A DNA stretch of 25,218 nt from Chloroflexota bacterium (GCA_016210495.1 JACQUC010000204.1:1-25218); one strand, 5' to 3'; counted from the first letter of the stretch, positions 6,375 to 15,385 are shown. The notes: generated from the letters alone by a model not told the origin. Program-made: numbers and translations.

Positions 6375-8345
6375 TTGCCGAACCGGTCAAGAGCGCTCCT
6401 GGCGGCCATCTTAATCATCGCCACGCTGGCGAATGATGTTCTGCCGCACGCTCGTGCGGAGGGGGAATCTCCGTATCGCATCTCCGAGTTCGCGGTCCGC
6501 GTCGCGCCGGAAAGCCAGTCCGACGTAGTCCTGTCCGGCAAATGGGTGTTCTGGCGCGAGAACTCCAGCGAAGTCAAAAGCATCAGGGGCCGAAACCTCG
6601 AAGCCAAGGAGGATCTGGCCATCACTGCCGGCGACATCCTCGTCTGGCCCGTCGACGTGGCGGGCGACGTTCTGGTGGCGAAGGAGATAAACCTCAATCT
6701 CGAAGAGGGCATCTTTGGTTACGCGTTGCCCGGTGGTCAGCGCTTTGTACTCGCTCCCTTCAAAGGTAGTGTCCGTTTCACACGCACGAAGCCTCGCACC
6801 GATGGCAAGACCGTCGTGTGGGCGGAGGGGACATTCGAAAACCTCGACATCTACGCGTACGATCTGGAGTCCCAGCGTCCTTTTGTCGTTTCTACCGATC
6901 GGGCTCAGCAGGAATCCCCGGTGGTCGCGGGCAACCTTGTCGTCTGGCTCGACAGGCGCAACACTTCTTCTTTTGCGATTGAACAGGATATATACGGCTA
7001 TGATCTAGCCACAGGCCAGGAGCTACGCATCACCGCTAGGCCGGAGCGCATCGGGCCTCCGGCCTTATCGGGCACGGTGGTCGTCTGGTTTGCGCAGCGT
7101 GGCAGCTCGACTTATCTCGTGGGCCGCGACATCACGATGCAGGGGCAGGAATTCATCATCGCTCAGCTCCCCTCGTTTCCCTACTACGCAAATCCATCCA
7201 TTGATGGCGATCTTGTCGTGTGGAGTGCCCAGGGTGAGGCGGACGAAGACATTTTCGGCTTCGATCTCAAGCAGGCCGCGGCACGGAATACCACGGGTGG
7301 ACCGCCTCTCGGCTCGGGTCAATTCCCCATCAGCAGAGCCATCGGGCGCCAGTTTGGGCCGAAGATATCGGGCAAGAGCGTCGTCTGGCTGGATACTCGC
7401 CATGCCGGAGCGAGCAGGTGGGAGTTCGACGCCGACATCTATGGCGCCAGACTCGAGCCCGGCCCGGCGGCACCTCCTCCGACTTACGGGGCACCCCTGT
7501 CGGTGGATGCCAGGATCGAGATCGTTGCGCCGAGGGGGAACGTTCCTGTGGACGAGGCGGATGCGGCGAACGTGGGCGCCTGGCTCTTCTTCCCCGGTAC
7601 TCTGCGGCTGGCGCCGTGCCAGTGGAGCCCGCGCGTGCAGCTATGGAGGGCAGTTGACAACGAGCCGGCGAGGCCGCTGGCGGTGGCGCGCAAAGAGGTG
7701 GAGGGTTTGGCCGTCAAAGGCCGCGCCGCGCCAACCTGGGTTGTCAACGACGTCGACGTCTCGGCCGCTCGCTTTGCTTCGCAGGTCAGAGAAGGTGTTG
7801 GGCCGGGGGCAGCACCCAGCAGAATCTACTTCTTCGTTATTGTAGAGGACGTACCAAGTCGCTCCAACGTCTGGGCGCACGGCGCGGACGCGCGCACGTT
7901 CTTCCCTCGGCAGGACGTGCCCCACGGTGTGGCGGCAGCTGACGGGGCGGTGGACGGCAGAATACAGATCGTATGGCCACACGGCGGCGCGCCGGTGGCA
8001 CAGGCGCAGCAGGCGAACGTCAGCGCCGCGCTTTTCGTGCCCGGGACCTTGCTCTCGGTGCCGCCAGACACCGACGCAACGGTTCGGCTTTATCGCGCCC
8101 TCAACAACGACGTCGGCCGGCAGGTGGCCATGGGCAAGAAGCGCCTCGTGCAATCGGGCGGTCTGGTGTATCCGGTCTGGGATTTCGACGACATCAACGT
8201 GAGCGCCGCCAACTCCCCATCAAACAAATACTACTTCACGCTTTCCGTGGACGGCTTCACAACCTACACCAACGTCTGGGCTCACGGAGTCGACGGGCGC
8301 ACCTATTTCCCCGAGAGGGACGATCCAGAGGCGGGCTGCTCGTAG
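6375..8345 (+). CDS. Exported protein: beta-propeller plus tandem duplicated C-terminal domain
   Basis: 656 residues with a TTG start; an in-frame stop at 6357-6359 rules out an earlier ATG, and the ribosome site is weak. Residues 1-28 look like a signal peptide (RSR, hydrophobic core, HARA). Residues about 50-360 carry repeated units with a central V-V-W (W60, W91, W149, W191, W238, W283, W338) and DIYGYDL-type ends. These are six or seven blades of a TolB-like/WD40-like propeller. A PAAPPPT linker leads to two homologous domains, about 378-515 and 527-651. They share D-R-I-x-I-V, A-N-V, F-PGTL, VSAA and NVWAHG-D-RT-FP. I do not recognise this domain. There are no catalytic motifs; a surface binding or scaffold role is a guess. 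It follows the toxin-antitoxin pair on the same strand with its own promoter. Confidence 0.75.
   Translation: MPNRSRALLAAILIIATLANDVLPHARAEGESPYRISEFAVRVAPESQSDVVLSGKWVFWRENSSEVKSIRGRNLEAKEDLAITAGDILVWPVDVAGDVLVAKEINLNLEEGIFGYALPGGQRFVLAPFKGSVRFTRTKPRTDGKTVVWAEGTFENLDIYAYDLESQRPFVVSTDRAQQESPVVAGNLVVWLDRRNTSSFAIEQDIYGYDLATGQELRITARPERIGPPALSGTVVVWFAQRGSSTYLVGRDITMQGQEFIIAQLPSFPYYANPSIDGDLVVWSAQGEADEDIFGFDLKQAAARNTTGGPPLGSGQFPISRAIGRQFGPKISGKSVVWLDTRHAGASRWEFDADIYGARLEPGPAAPPPTYGAPLSVDARIEIVAPRGNVPVDEADAANVGAWLFFPGTLRLAPCQWSPRVQLWRAVDNEPARPLAVARKEVEGLAVKGRAAPTWVVNDVDVSAARFASQVREGVGPGAAPSRIYFFVIVEDVPSRSNVWAHGADARTFFPRQDVPHGVAAADGAVDGRIQIVWPHGGAPVAQAQQANVSAALFVPGTLLSVPPDTDATVRLYRALNNDVGRQVAMGKKRLVQSGGLVYPVWDFDDINVSAANSPSNKYYFTLSVDGFTTYTNVWAHGVDGRTYFPERDDPEAGCS
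7506..7919 (+). repeat. C-terminal domain, copy 1 of 2
   Basis: Codes for residues 378-515. It shares an ordered set of motifs with copy 2: D-x-R-I-x-I-V near the start, PGTL, a paired R-A-x-N-x segment, VSAA, and NVWAHG-x-D-x-RT-x-FP at the end. It is about 13 residues longer than copy 2, mainly before the IYFF strand. Confidence 0.7.
7953..8327 (+). repeat. C-terminal domain, copy 2 of 2
   Basis: Codes for residues 527-651, homologous to copy 1 by eye along its whole length. The two copies have diverged well beyond recent DNA duplication, so both have probably been kept for function. Confidence 0.7.
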
Positions 8346-8430
8346 GAACGGCGCACCCGTAAGTGGCTGTTCAAATCGCCGATAGCGGTAACTGAAACCT
8401 GTTTTCGCCGCAATAGTAGTCTTTGAAGCT

Positions 8431-10761
8431 CTATTCTCGGCAGTCCACCGCGACATCGTCGGCGAAGGCCGAGCGGGTACGCAGGACACTGTGCATGTGT
8501 TCGGATGTCAGGGGTAAGCACGTCGGTTGGACACCCGTGGCGTGGTAGATGGCATTGGCGATGGCGCCAAGGGTAGGGATCGAAGTGGCTTCCCCGACGC
8601 CCTTTGCGCCGAAAGGGCCGTCCGGTTCGTCGGTCTCCACCAGGATTGCTCTTACGACAGGCAGGTCCGGCGCGGTAGGCATCTTGTAGTCCTTGAAATC
8701 GAGATTAAGCACGCGGCCGTTCTCGGTCTGCAGTTGCTCGGACAGGGTGTAGCCCAACGCTTGCACCACGCCGCCCTGGATCTGCCCCTGCGCCGCCATC
8801 GGATTCAATGCCTTGCCGAGATCGTGAGCGGCCGCTATCTTCAGTACAGTTACCTCTCCTGTCTCCAGATCCACTTCCACTTCGGCGGCGTGCGCCGCGT
8901 AGTTGTACGCCACCGAAACATTGCCGTATTTGGTGACCCTGTCTGGAAACACCACGCTATCGGGTTTGAAGTTGCCGATGCCCGTCACCGGCTGGCCAGC
9001 GTGCTTGTAGACCAATCGTCGAGCCACATCTTCCACCGGCAGCTTGGCGCCTGAGGAACCGGCCACCAGAATCGCTCCATCTTCGATAGCCAGATCGCTC
9101 AGACGAGCTTCCATTAGCTCGGAAGCCGCTTCGAGCAATTGCCGGCGAACCTCCTCAGCCGCCATTCTTACGGCGTTGCCGCCCATCATCGTCACCCGGC
9201 TGGCAAATGTGCCGAGCCCAAATGGACTGGCATCGGTGTCGACGTCGTTGACCACGATCCGATCCGTCGATACGCCGAGCACCTGGGCGACGATCTGCGC
9301 GAAGATCGTTTTGCTGCCCTGACCCAGGTCGACCTCGCCGGTGAGAACGCCCACCTGACCCTGGCCATCCATTCTTACGAGTGCCGAGGAGCCCTCGTAG
9401 CCCGGGAACGTGGCGGCGCTGCCGGATACGTGCAGGCAGCACGCCAAACCGACCCCGTGCACCTTTCCGGGGGCGCGTCGGCTCGCGCCGACTTTGCGAT
9501 GCGCCTCCCATCCGACTTCCTCTGCCGCCCGCTTCAGACACTCTCCGATGCCGCAGCTCGTGATTCGGTAGCCGCGAATGGACACGTCGCCGGAGGCCAC
9601 GATATTCTTCAGGCGCAGGTCCAGCGGGTCCAAGCCAAGAGCGCGGGCTATTTCGTCCAACTGGGACTCGATGGCGAAGTTCACCTGCGGGCTCCCGAAC
9701 CCGCGATAGGCGCTGGTGGGCACTTTGTTCGTGTAGGCCAATGTCGCCTCTACCTCGAGGTTTCTCACGCGATACTGCCCGTCGGCCCGCAAAGCCATCA
9801 CAGATAAGCATCCGGCGCCGTTGTAGGTGTAGGCACCGTTGTCCGCAAGGATGGTCATCCGCCGCGCCGTGAGCGTCCCATCATTCATTACGCCCGTCTC
9901 CACCCGAATAGTCGCGGGAACGCAGGGGGTCGAGGCATAGAACTCCTCGGCGCGGGTATTGGCGATGCGCACCGCGGCACCGGTCTTGAGGGCGGCAAAT
10001 GCCGCGAGGGCGTAGATGGGCTGGATGCTCTTGCCGCCGAACGCCCCGCCCACCGTCGTTTGCACCACCCGTAGCCTCGACGGCGGGATGCCCAGGGCCT
10101 CCGCGACCCACACCCTTAACTGAAACGGCTTTTGCGCCGGCACCCAAAGGGTCAGGCGTCCGTGATCGTCCATTGCGGCCGTGCAAACGTTTGGTTCCAA
10201 GTATCCGTGGTGGCAAGAGTGGGTAGAGTATTCGTTTTCGAACACGAAATCGCAACTCCTGAAGGCCTCGATCGGGTCGCCGTGAGTTAGGTGAATTCGA
10301 TCCGCCACATTGCCCTTATCCTCGTGGATGCGCGGGGCGCCGGGCAGCAAGGCATCCCTGGAGTCGAAAACGGCCGGAAGCTCCTCGTAATCCACCTGGA
10401 TCAGCCCGATGGCCTCCTCGGCCACCGTTTCGTCCGTGGCGATTATAACGGCTACCTCGTCCCCGATGAACCGAACCTTGTCCGTGGCCAGCAGAAACTG
10501 GTCCTTGTGCTGCTGGCCGTACCTGGTGCCCGGCGTGTCGGCCCCAGTGAGGACAGCACGAACCCCCGGCAGGGATCGGGCGGCACGGCAGTCGATCTTT
10601 CTTATCCTCGCATGGGGCACATTGCTCCGCAAGACCTTACCAAACAGCAGCCGTCGGGGGAACTCGTCGGCACCGTATGTCGCCCGGCCAGTCGCCTTGG
10701 CGCGGGCGTCGACGTTCGCATGCGAGCTCCCTACAACTTGTGCGGTAGCCATAGGAGACAT
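8431..10761 (-). CDS. Xanthine dehydrogenase-family molybdopterin-binding large subunit
   Basis: 776 residues from the ATG at 10761, which has GGAGG 5 bases upstream (10767-10771). An ATG 24 bases earlier lacks a ribosome site and would overlap the permease gene. Ald_Xan_dh_C and Mo-binding domains are complete: GGAFGGK (238-244), AYRGFGSPQ (351-359), DLGQGSKT (478-485), and GAKGVGE (718-724), whose Glu is the catalytic base. Members hydroxylate or dehydroxylate heterocycles, aldehydes or aryl-CoA at a Mo-cytosine-dinucleotide centre. Electrons normally leave through a [2Fe-2S] subunit and an FAD subunit, but neither gene is adjacent. It is the last gene of the seven-gene operon, 11 bases after the second permease. 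A 4-hydroxybenzoyl-CoA reductase-like or aldehyde oxidoreductase-like activity is possible; the substrate is not readable. Confidence 0.92.
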   Translation of the reverse strand: MSPMATAQVVGSSHANVDARAKATGRATYGADEFPRRLLFGKVLRSNVPHARIRKIDCRAARSLPGVRAVLTGADTPGTRYGQQHKDQFLLATDKVRFIGDEVAVIIATDETVAEEAIGLIQVDYEELPAVFDSRDALLPGAPRIHEDKGNVADRIHLTHGDPIEAFRSCDFVFENEYSTHSCHHGYLEPNVCTAAMDDHGRLTLWVPAQKPFQLRVWVAEALGIPPSRLRVVQTTVGGAFGGKSIQPIYALAAFAALKTGAAVRIANTRAEEFYASTPCVPATIRVETGVMNDGTLTARRMTILADNGAYTYNGAGCLSVMALRADGQYRVRNLEVEATLAYTNKVPTSAYRGFGSPQVNFAIESQLDEIARALGLDPLDLRLKNIVASGDVSIRGYRITSCGIGECLKRAAEEVGWEAHRKVGASRRAPGKVHGVGLACCLHVSGSAATFPGYEGSSALVRMDGQGQVGVLTGEVDLGQGSKTIFAQIVAQVLGVSTDRIVVNDVDTDASPFGLGTFASRVTMMGGNAVRMAAEEVRRQLLEAASELMEARLSDLAIEDGAILVAGSSGAKLPVEDVARRLVYKHAGQPVTGIGNFKPDSVVFPDRVTKYGNVSVAYNYAAHAAEVEVDLETGEVTVLKIAAAHDLGKALNPMAAQGQIQGGVVQALGYTLSEQLQTENGRVLNLDFKDYKMPTAPDLPVVRAILVETDEPDGPFGAKGVGEATSIPTLGAIANAIYHATGVQPTCLPLTSEHMHSVLRTRSAFADDVAVDCRE

Positions 10762-10772
10762 CCCATCCTCCG

Positions 10773-11561
10773 TCAAGTCCGCCATCGGTTCGCCCGGCGT
10801 TCCAGGGCGTAAAGCAACTGGTTGGCGATCACGGTGAAACTCGCCGTGATCAACGCCACGGCGTAGAGGTTGGCGGGTAAGAACGAGCTGGCATACTGGG
10901 TGAGCAGCTTACCCAAGCCGGCGCTGCTCACGGCCATCTCGGCCAGCAGCACGCCCACGACTGTGTAGATGAGCGCCAGCCGGGCCCCCGAAAGGACCGA
11001 AGGTGTTATGGAAGGAAGCAGCACTTTGAGGTACAGGTTGGGTCCCTCGGCCCCGAAGGCACGAGCGGTGGCCAGAACACTGGCCCTCACATCGCGAACG
11101 CCCGCGACGGTCAATATGAAGAGCGGGAAGAAGCCGTGGATGGCCCCGAAGGCGATCTTGGAATTTAGCCCGACGCCGAACCACAGCACGAAGAGCGGAA
11201 ACAGTGTGATCTTGGGGATGGCGTAGAAGTTCACCACGAACGGGTCGAGCACGGTGCGCAGGTAGCGCCGGACGCCGACGACCAGCCCTAACCCCACCCC
11301 TGAGACGGCAGCGATGACGTAGGCAGCGCCAATCTCGGACATGGTGATCCAGAAGTGCCGCCAAAGTTCTTTGCCGACGAGATGCTCGTAGGCAGCCCGC
11401 AACACGTTCCCTGGTGGGGCAACGAACAGGGGATCGAGCAGCTCCAGTCGGAAAAGCATCTCCCAAGTGAGAATGACTCCCACGACAAAGGCCGCCTGAA
11501 GCCCTCGGCGCAAGACAAGAGGCAAAGAGCGGGCCGTCTCGCCAACAAACGCGACTTGCAT
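10773..11561 (-). CDS. ABC transporter permease, NitT/TauT (SsuC) family, copy B
   Basis: 262 residues, about six membrane spans. It carries the cytoplasmic EAA loop that docks on the ATPase (ARAFGAEGPNLYLKVLLPS, then SGARLALIYTVVG) and the family motif FYAIPKITLFPLFVLWFG. The ATG at 11561 lies 4 bases after the previous gene's stop, with a GGAGGG site inside that gene's 3' end. It probably pairs with the upstream permease as a heterodimer, since the two are clearly homologous but diverged. The NitT/TauT/SsuC families import nitrate, taurine, alkanesulfonates, pyrimidine precursors and similar small anions or heterocycles. Confidence 0.9.
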   Translation of the reverse strand: MQVAFVGETARSLPLVLRRGLQAAFVVGVILTWEMLFRLELLDPLFVAPPGNVLRAAYEHLVGKELWRHFWITMSEIGAAYVIAAVSGVGLGLVVGVRRYLRTVLDPFVVNFYAIPKITLFPLFVLWFGVGLNSKIAFGAIHGFFPLFILTVAGVRDVRASVLATARAFGAEGPNLYLKVLLPSITPSVLSGARLALIYTVVGVLLAEMAVSSAGLGKLLTQYASSFLPANLYAVALITASFTVIANQLLYALERRANRWRT

Positions 11562-11565
11562 TGCC

Positions 11566-12315
11566 CTACGCCCTCCGCCAGCGACGCTCGAGCGCCGCCA
11601 GACCTTGATTGCCGCCCACCGCCAAGACCAGTGTCAGGAGCACCAGTGCGAAAAGCACGTCTATCCGAAGCGTGGAGCCTGCCCACACTATGAGGTAGCC
11701 AAGTCCACCTGCCGACGCTATTAGCTCTCCGGCAAACACGCCGATCAGGGTCAGGTTGAGGCCCAGCCGCAGACCGCTGAGGATGACCGGCGCCGACGCG
11801 GGCAAGACCACTTTGAAGGCGATCTGCCTCGGCGAGGCCCCAAAAGCGTAGGCCGTCGTGATCAGCGAACGGTCTACTTGACGTATTCCAGCCAGTGCGC
11901 TGGTCAAGATCGGGAAGAAGCCCAGGATCGCGCCGTAGACGATCTTTGAGGATGGACCTAAGCCCAAGGTGAGAAACACGATCGGGTAGAAGATCACCGT
12001 GGGGACCGAATAGAAGCCCAGGATCAGGGGCTCGAAGACGTCGCCCGCCGATCGGATACTCCCTAGCGCCGCTCCAACTACGAGTCCCAAACACACAGCT
12101 ATGGCGTAGGCCCCAACTATCTCGAACAGCGTCGTGAGCAGGTGCGGGTAGAAATTGCCGATGGGCCCGCCGCTGCCCAGCACACGGGCCAACGTTTCCA
12201 CCGTGGCTGAAAATGGTGTCAGGAGCAGCGCGTGAACCAAACCCAGACGAGCCGGGATTTCCCAGAGTGCAATCAATGCGACAAGTATCAGAACCCTGCC
12301 GTAGGTAACTCGCAT
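11566..12315 (-). CDS. ABC transporter permease, NitT/TauT (SsuC) family, copy A
   Basis: 249 residues, six predicted spans. The EAA loop is AYAFGASPRQIAFKVVLPA followed by SGLRLGLNLTLIGVFAGEL, and FYSVPTVIFYPIVFLTLGLG matches the corresponding motif of the second permease. The start codon directly abuts the ATPase stop (12316). Having two different permeases for one ATPase and one binding protein is less common in this family than a homodimer, and suggests a heterodimeric channel. Confidence 0.9.
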   Translation of the reverse strand: MRVTYGRVLILVALIALWEIPARLGLVHALLLTPFSATVETLARVLGSGGPIGNFYPHLLTTLFEIVGAYAIAVCLGLVVGAALGSIRSAGDVFEPLILGFYSVPTVIFYPIVFLTLGLGPSSKIVYGAILGFFPILTSALAGIRQVDRSLITTAYAFGASPRQIAFKVVLPASAPVILSGLRLGLNLTLIGVFAGELIASAGGLGYLIVWAGSTLRIDVLFALVLLTLVLAVGGNQGLAALERRWRRA

Positions 12316-13104
12316 CTATACCGTCCGAACCACCTTCATTGATTCGCCGGAGATGTGGTCCCAAATCAGACCGCGGAGCTCATCCAGGCGAGGAGACTTC
12401 AGGCTGCGCGGGCGCGGCACGTCCACGTCCAGGGTGGTTATGATTTGGCCCGGCCGAGCGCTCATCACCGCCACGCGGTCCGACAGATAAACGGCCTCGA
12501 AGAGGCTGTGGGTGATGAACACGGTGGTCTTCCGCGTCTCGCCCCAAATGCGAATCAGCTCGTCGCCCAGGATAATTCTCGTCTGCTCGTCCAATGCGCC
12601 GAAGGGCTCGTCCATTAGAAGGATCTCCGGCTCCACCGCCAGAGCACGAGCGATGGCCACTCGCTGCTGCATACCGCCGGACAGCTCGGCAGGATAGCTG
12701 CGCTCGAAGCCCTGAAGCCTGACGAGGGAGACGTACCGCATCGCCCGATCATAGCGCTCGGCTCTGGACATCCCTTGCATTTCCAACCCGAAAGCCACGT
12801 TGTCGAGCACCGTTCGCCAGTGAAAGAGCGAAGCATCCTGGAAGACGATAGCCGTTTTGCGGGGGTTGGGTCCGGCGACTTCGACGCCGTCGACGAGGAC
12901 ATGGCCGCCACTGGGGCGCATTATTCCGGCCAGTAGGCTCAAAAGGGTAGACTTACCGCAGCCGCTGGGGCCAATGATCGTGAAGAACTCGCCCTGCTCC
13001 ACAGTCAGGCTGACCTCGCGCACAGCCTCGACCGATCCGCCATCCACCATCTGATAGAACTTCGACACCGAGTCCAACTGGATCAGTCCGCACTGACGCT
13101 CCAT
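12316..13104 (-). CDS. ABC transporter ATP-binding protein, NitT/TauT (SsuB/TauB) family
   Basis: 262 residues with a full ATPase motif set: Walker A GPSGCGKST (45-53), Q-loop Gln89 (VFQD), ABC signature LSGGMQQR (141-148), Walker B ILLMDEP (161-167), D-loop GALDE, and switch His199 (ITHS). The C-terminal part (SARPGQIITTLDVDVPRPR) is typical of SsuB/TauB-type importer ATPases. It lies 4 bases downstream of the decarboxylase beta gene and abuts the first permease. It would power import through the two permeases. Confidence 0.95.
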   Translation of the reverse strand: MERQCGLIQLDSVSKFYQMVDGGSVEAVREVSLTVEQGEFFTIIGPSGCGKSTLLSLLAGIMRPSGGHVLVDGVEVAGPNPRKTAIVFQDASLFHWRTVLDNVAFGLEMQGMSRAERYDRAMRYVSLVRLQGFERSYPAELSGGMQQRVAIARALAVEPEILLMDEPFGALDEQTRIILGDELIRIWGETRKTTVFITHSLFEAVYLSDRVAVMSARPGQIITTLDVDVPRPRSLKSPRLDELRGLIWDHISGESMKVVRTV

Positions 13105-13108
13105 AATC

Positions 13109-13756
13109 CTACTGCTTGCGCTTCACGTGAGGAGAATGTCCGGACGCATACTCGGGGCCGCGAAGCACGTTTCTTCCCCAGACAGCCTCCATATAGCGTG
13201 CAAAGCGATATTTGTTTTCCTTGCCATCCATACTGCTGGGACGCCAGTCCGCGGGGAGGTCCTTGCGCCCGCCGGCTATCTGCACCTTGGCGACCACCAT
13301 GTGAGGGCCGTCCTCGCACAAGGCGCACCTGACGGCCTCAGCGAACTCCTCGACCGTGCGGGCTGTCGCGGTCTTGGACCACCCGAAGCCCCGCGCTACA
13401 GCTTCCAGGTCGGTGCCGCGCCCGGTCGCCGTCGCCTGTCCACCTGTAGACTCGTACGCCTCGTTGTCGAAGACGATCAAGAGCAGATTGGGCGCCGCCT
13501 GGCTGGCGGCGGTAGCCAGCGCGCCGGGGAAGAGCAGGATGCTGCCGTCGCCGTCCAGCGCCACGACCTTAGACTTCTCGAGGCAGAGGGCAATACCCAG
13601 GCTCACGGGAAGCACGTTGCCCAATCCGGCCTGGTAGAGGTTTGCGTCGCTGGGCCGCACAAACTCCCACTCGGCGCGAGTCGGACCGATGTTCGTGATC
13701 ACCGGCTCGTCGGTCAGCATCGGGCCGATGGCCATAAGGCATTCCAAACGCTTCAC
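13109..13756 (-). CDS. Thiamine-diphosphate-dependent decarboxylase, beta (TPP-binding) subunit
   Basis: 215 residues with a GTG start that overlaps the alpha stop by 4 bases. GDGS at 69-72 followed by FDNEAYESTGG (96-106) is the ThDP/Mg2+ motif (GDG ... N). The upstream QAGLGNVLPVSLGIALCL helps form the cofactor site. The size, and the split from a ~175-residue partner, match sulfopyruvate decarboxylase (ComE) and the C-terminal half of phosphonopyruvate decarboxylase. These convert a 3-substituted pyruvate to the aldehyde plus CO2. Next to a TauT/SsuC-type importer, a sulfonate or related 2-oxo acid is an attractive substrate, but this is inference. The C-terminal tail is longer than in ComE. 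Confidence 0.88.
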   Translation of the reverse strand: MKRLECLMAIGPMLTDEPVITNIGPTRAEWEFVRPSDANLYQAGLGNVLPVSLGIALCLEKSKVVALDGDGSILLFPGALATAASQAAPNLLLIVFDNEAYESTGGQATATGRGTDLEAVARGFGWSKTATARTVEEFAEAVRCALCEDGPHMVVAKVQIAGGRKDLPADWRPSSMDGKENKYRFARYMEAVWGRNVLRGPEYASGHSPHVKRKQ

Positions 13757-14280
13757 GCCAGCACCGCCTCCCGGGTAAACAGCACCGCCATCGGCTGCTT
13801 CGACATCTCCGCCGTGACCAACGCGCTCCTGATGGCTCCCTTGATGTCCTCGACCCGGGACACTACCGCGTACCGCACGTCCATGGCGTCCAGAAAATTT
13901 AGCAGACGCTCACCAAGTGGCTCGAGCCACCACACGCCGTCACCCACGTGACCACGGTACGAAGCGAGGATCAACACGGGCACTTCGTACTTGGCGCACA
14001 CGGTTTCCAACTGATGGGCTGCTACGAGCAAGCCGCTGTTCTCGATGATCAGCGCCGAGCGCCTACCGGCCAGCCACGCGCCGGCGCAAATGGCCAGCCC
14101 CTCGCCCTCGTTGGTGACGGGCACAAAACGGAGCTCCGGGTCCTGGGCCACCAGGTCCTCGGCGCCGCCCAACCACGTATCCGGCAGCGAGGCCACCAGA
14201 TGCACTCCGTTCTCTTTCAGGCCTTCCAGAATCAGTCGGTTCGGTTTGTCTCTAATCCATTCAGAATCTGATTCAGCCAT
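13753..14280 (-). CDS. Thiamine-diphosphate-dependent decarboxylase, alpha (pyrimidine-binding) subunit
   Basis: 175 residues from the ATG at 14280; an in-frame TTG at 14292 would overlap the binding-protein stop. It has the PYR-domain pattern of ComD/phosphonopyruvate decarboxylase N-terminal halves: ASLPDTWLGG (30-39), VPVTNEGEGLAICAGAWLAG (with the Glu that activates ThDP), and LIIENSGLL. Together with the beta subunit it makes the active site at the subunit interface. It follows the binding protein by 8 bases and overlaps beta by 4, so tight co-expression is expected. A ribosome site is only modest (GGTGG). Confidence 0.88.
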   Translation of the reverse strand: MAESDSEWIRDKPNRLILEGLKENGVHLVASLPDTWLGGAEDLVAQDPELRFVPVTNEGEGLAICAGAWLAGRRSALIIENSGLLVAAHQLETVCAKYEVPVLILASYRGHVGDGVWWLEPLGERLLNFLDAMDVRYAVVSRVEDIKGAIRSALVTAEMSKQPMAVLFTREAVLA

Positions 14281-14288
14281 GCCACCAC

Positions 14289-15272
14289 TCAAAACTTGAC
14301 GGGGAGGAACTGCGTCGTGTAGAGGCTTTCCATGTTGGGCTTCTTGTCCAGCGCTCCTACCTTGACCAGGTTGTCGACGACGACCTCCATCGCCTTTACG
14401 TCGAAGGATCCATCCTTGGTGTACTGCAACTCCTTGTAAACCTCTTCCGCGACCTCGGGCTTGAACTTGTGGACTTCTACCAGGCGCTTGATCACCAGGT
14501 CCTTGCGGTCGCGCACGAGCTGTGCTCCCTGGAAGTAGGCGCGCAAAGTGCGCCGGACCGCGTCCGGATTGTTCTTGATCAGATCGGTGTGAGCGACCAT
14601 TACATAATCAGCCCAGACGGGTGTCATGGAGGCGAACTCAAACGCGATGTTGCCGAGGCCGCGAGACTCGAAATCGAGCGCCCGCTCACGACTCATTATG
14701 GAGGCATCCGCTTCAGCACGTTGCAGGGAGGCGATCTGAGCTTCCGTCGAGCTCACGGGCAGCAGGGTAAGGTCTTTTTGGAGGTCCCAAGCGTTGCGGT
14801 CCGCGACGATGGCGGCCATCTGGTGAGTCGAGCCACCGTAGCCGGTGATGATGACCTTCTTGCCTTTCAGGTCCTGCGGGCCGCCAATGTTTGAGCCCTT
14901 GCGAGCGAAAAGCACCCAGTTGGGAGGCATGATAGTTACCGCCACGATCTTCAGCGGAGCGTCCTTGGCGATGCCGCCGACGGCAGCGGCGGTGGAGACG
15001 GAGCCGACCTTGACCTCGCCGGAGGTCGCGGCCTGGATGAAGGTGGCACCGCCCAGGTGGACGAGCTCCATATTCACGTTGTTGGCCTTGAAGAGACCCT
15101 GTTCCTCCGCCAGGTAGACGGGCGTGAATGAGGGCGAGATGGAGCCGAACCCGATGCCGAACTTGAGGTCGACAGGCGGCGCCGCGGACCCCGCAGGACC
15201 GCCCGGCGCCGCGGTACACGCAAGTGTCGCCAATGCAAGGGCCAAGACGAGGAAATGTCTGAGTGACAGCAC
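14289..15272 (-). CDS. ABC transporter substrate-binding lipoprotein, NitT/TauT (SsuA) family
   Basis: 327 residues from a GTG at 15272, 8 bases after AGAGGGGG. An in-frame ATG at 15395 would start inside the promoter. The N-terminus is LSLRHFLVLALALATLAC, a short signal with probable lipidation at Cys19, although the lipobox is not canonical. The mature part has the periplasmic-binding fold: FGIGFGSISPSFTPVYLAEE, an EQGLFKANNVNMELV lobe-1 segment, DLKGKKVIITGYGG and the hinge region DYVMVAHTDLI. SsuA/TauA/NMT1-like proteins bind sulfonates, nitrate or pyrimidines; the ligand here is open. It is the first gene of the operon, so it should be the most abundant product. Confidence 0.88.
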   Translation of the reverse strand: MLSLRHFLVLALALATLACTAAPGGPAGSAAPPVDLKFGIGFGSISPSFTPVYLAEEQGLFKANNVNMELVHLGGATFIQAATSGEVKVGSVSTAAAVGGIAKDAPLKIVAVTIMPPNWVLFARKGSNIGGPQDLKGKKVIITGYGGSTHQMAAIVADRNAWDLQKDLTLLPVSSTEAQIASLQRAEADASIMSRERALDFESRGLGNIAFEFASMTPVWADYVMVAHTDLIKNNPDAVRRTLRAYFQGAQLVRDRKDLVIKRLVEVHKFKPEVAEEVYKELQYTKDGSFDVKAMEVVVDNLVKVGALDKKPNMESLYTTQFLPVKF

Positions 15273-15310
15273 AGCCGTATCCCCCTCTGAAGAGAATGTG
15301 AATTGGCTCA

Positions 15311-15325
15311 GCCCTGCTCGAGGGC
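15311..15325 (-). other. Stem-loop in the operon leader
   Basis: GCCCT and AGGGC form a perfect 5-bp stem with a 5-base loop in the leader, about 38 bases before the GTG start. It is not followed by a U-run, so it is not an obvious attenuator. Confidence 0.3.
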
Positions 15326-15385
15326 CAGTCACAGCAGCATCGATGTGCGGACTACGCGGGCGCCCTCGCCGTGCTCCGTGGTGGC

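Noticed and set aside
7090..7845. 251-codon open frame inside the propeller-protein gene.
   Set aside because: Arg/Ser-rich out-of-frame shadow; the real frame has the signal peptide, propeller and repeat structure.
8346..8430. Bidirectional terminator between the convergent propeller-protein and Mo-hydroxylase genes.
   Set aside because: No stem with a U-run could be found on either strand in these 85 bases.
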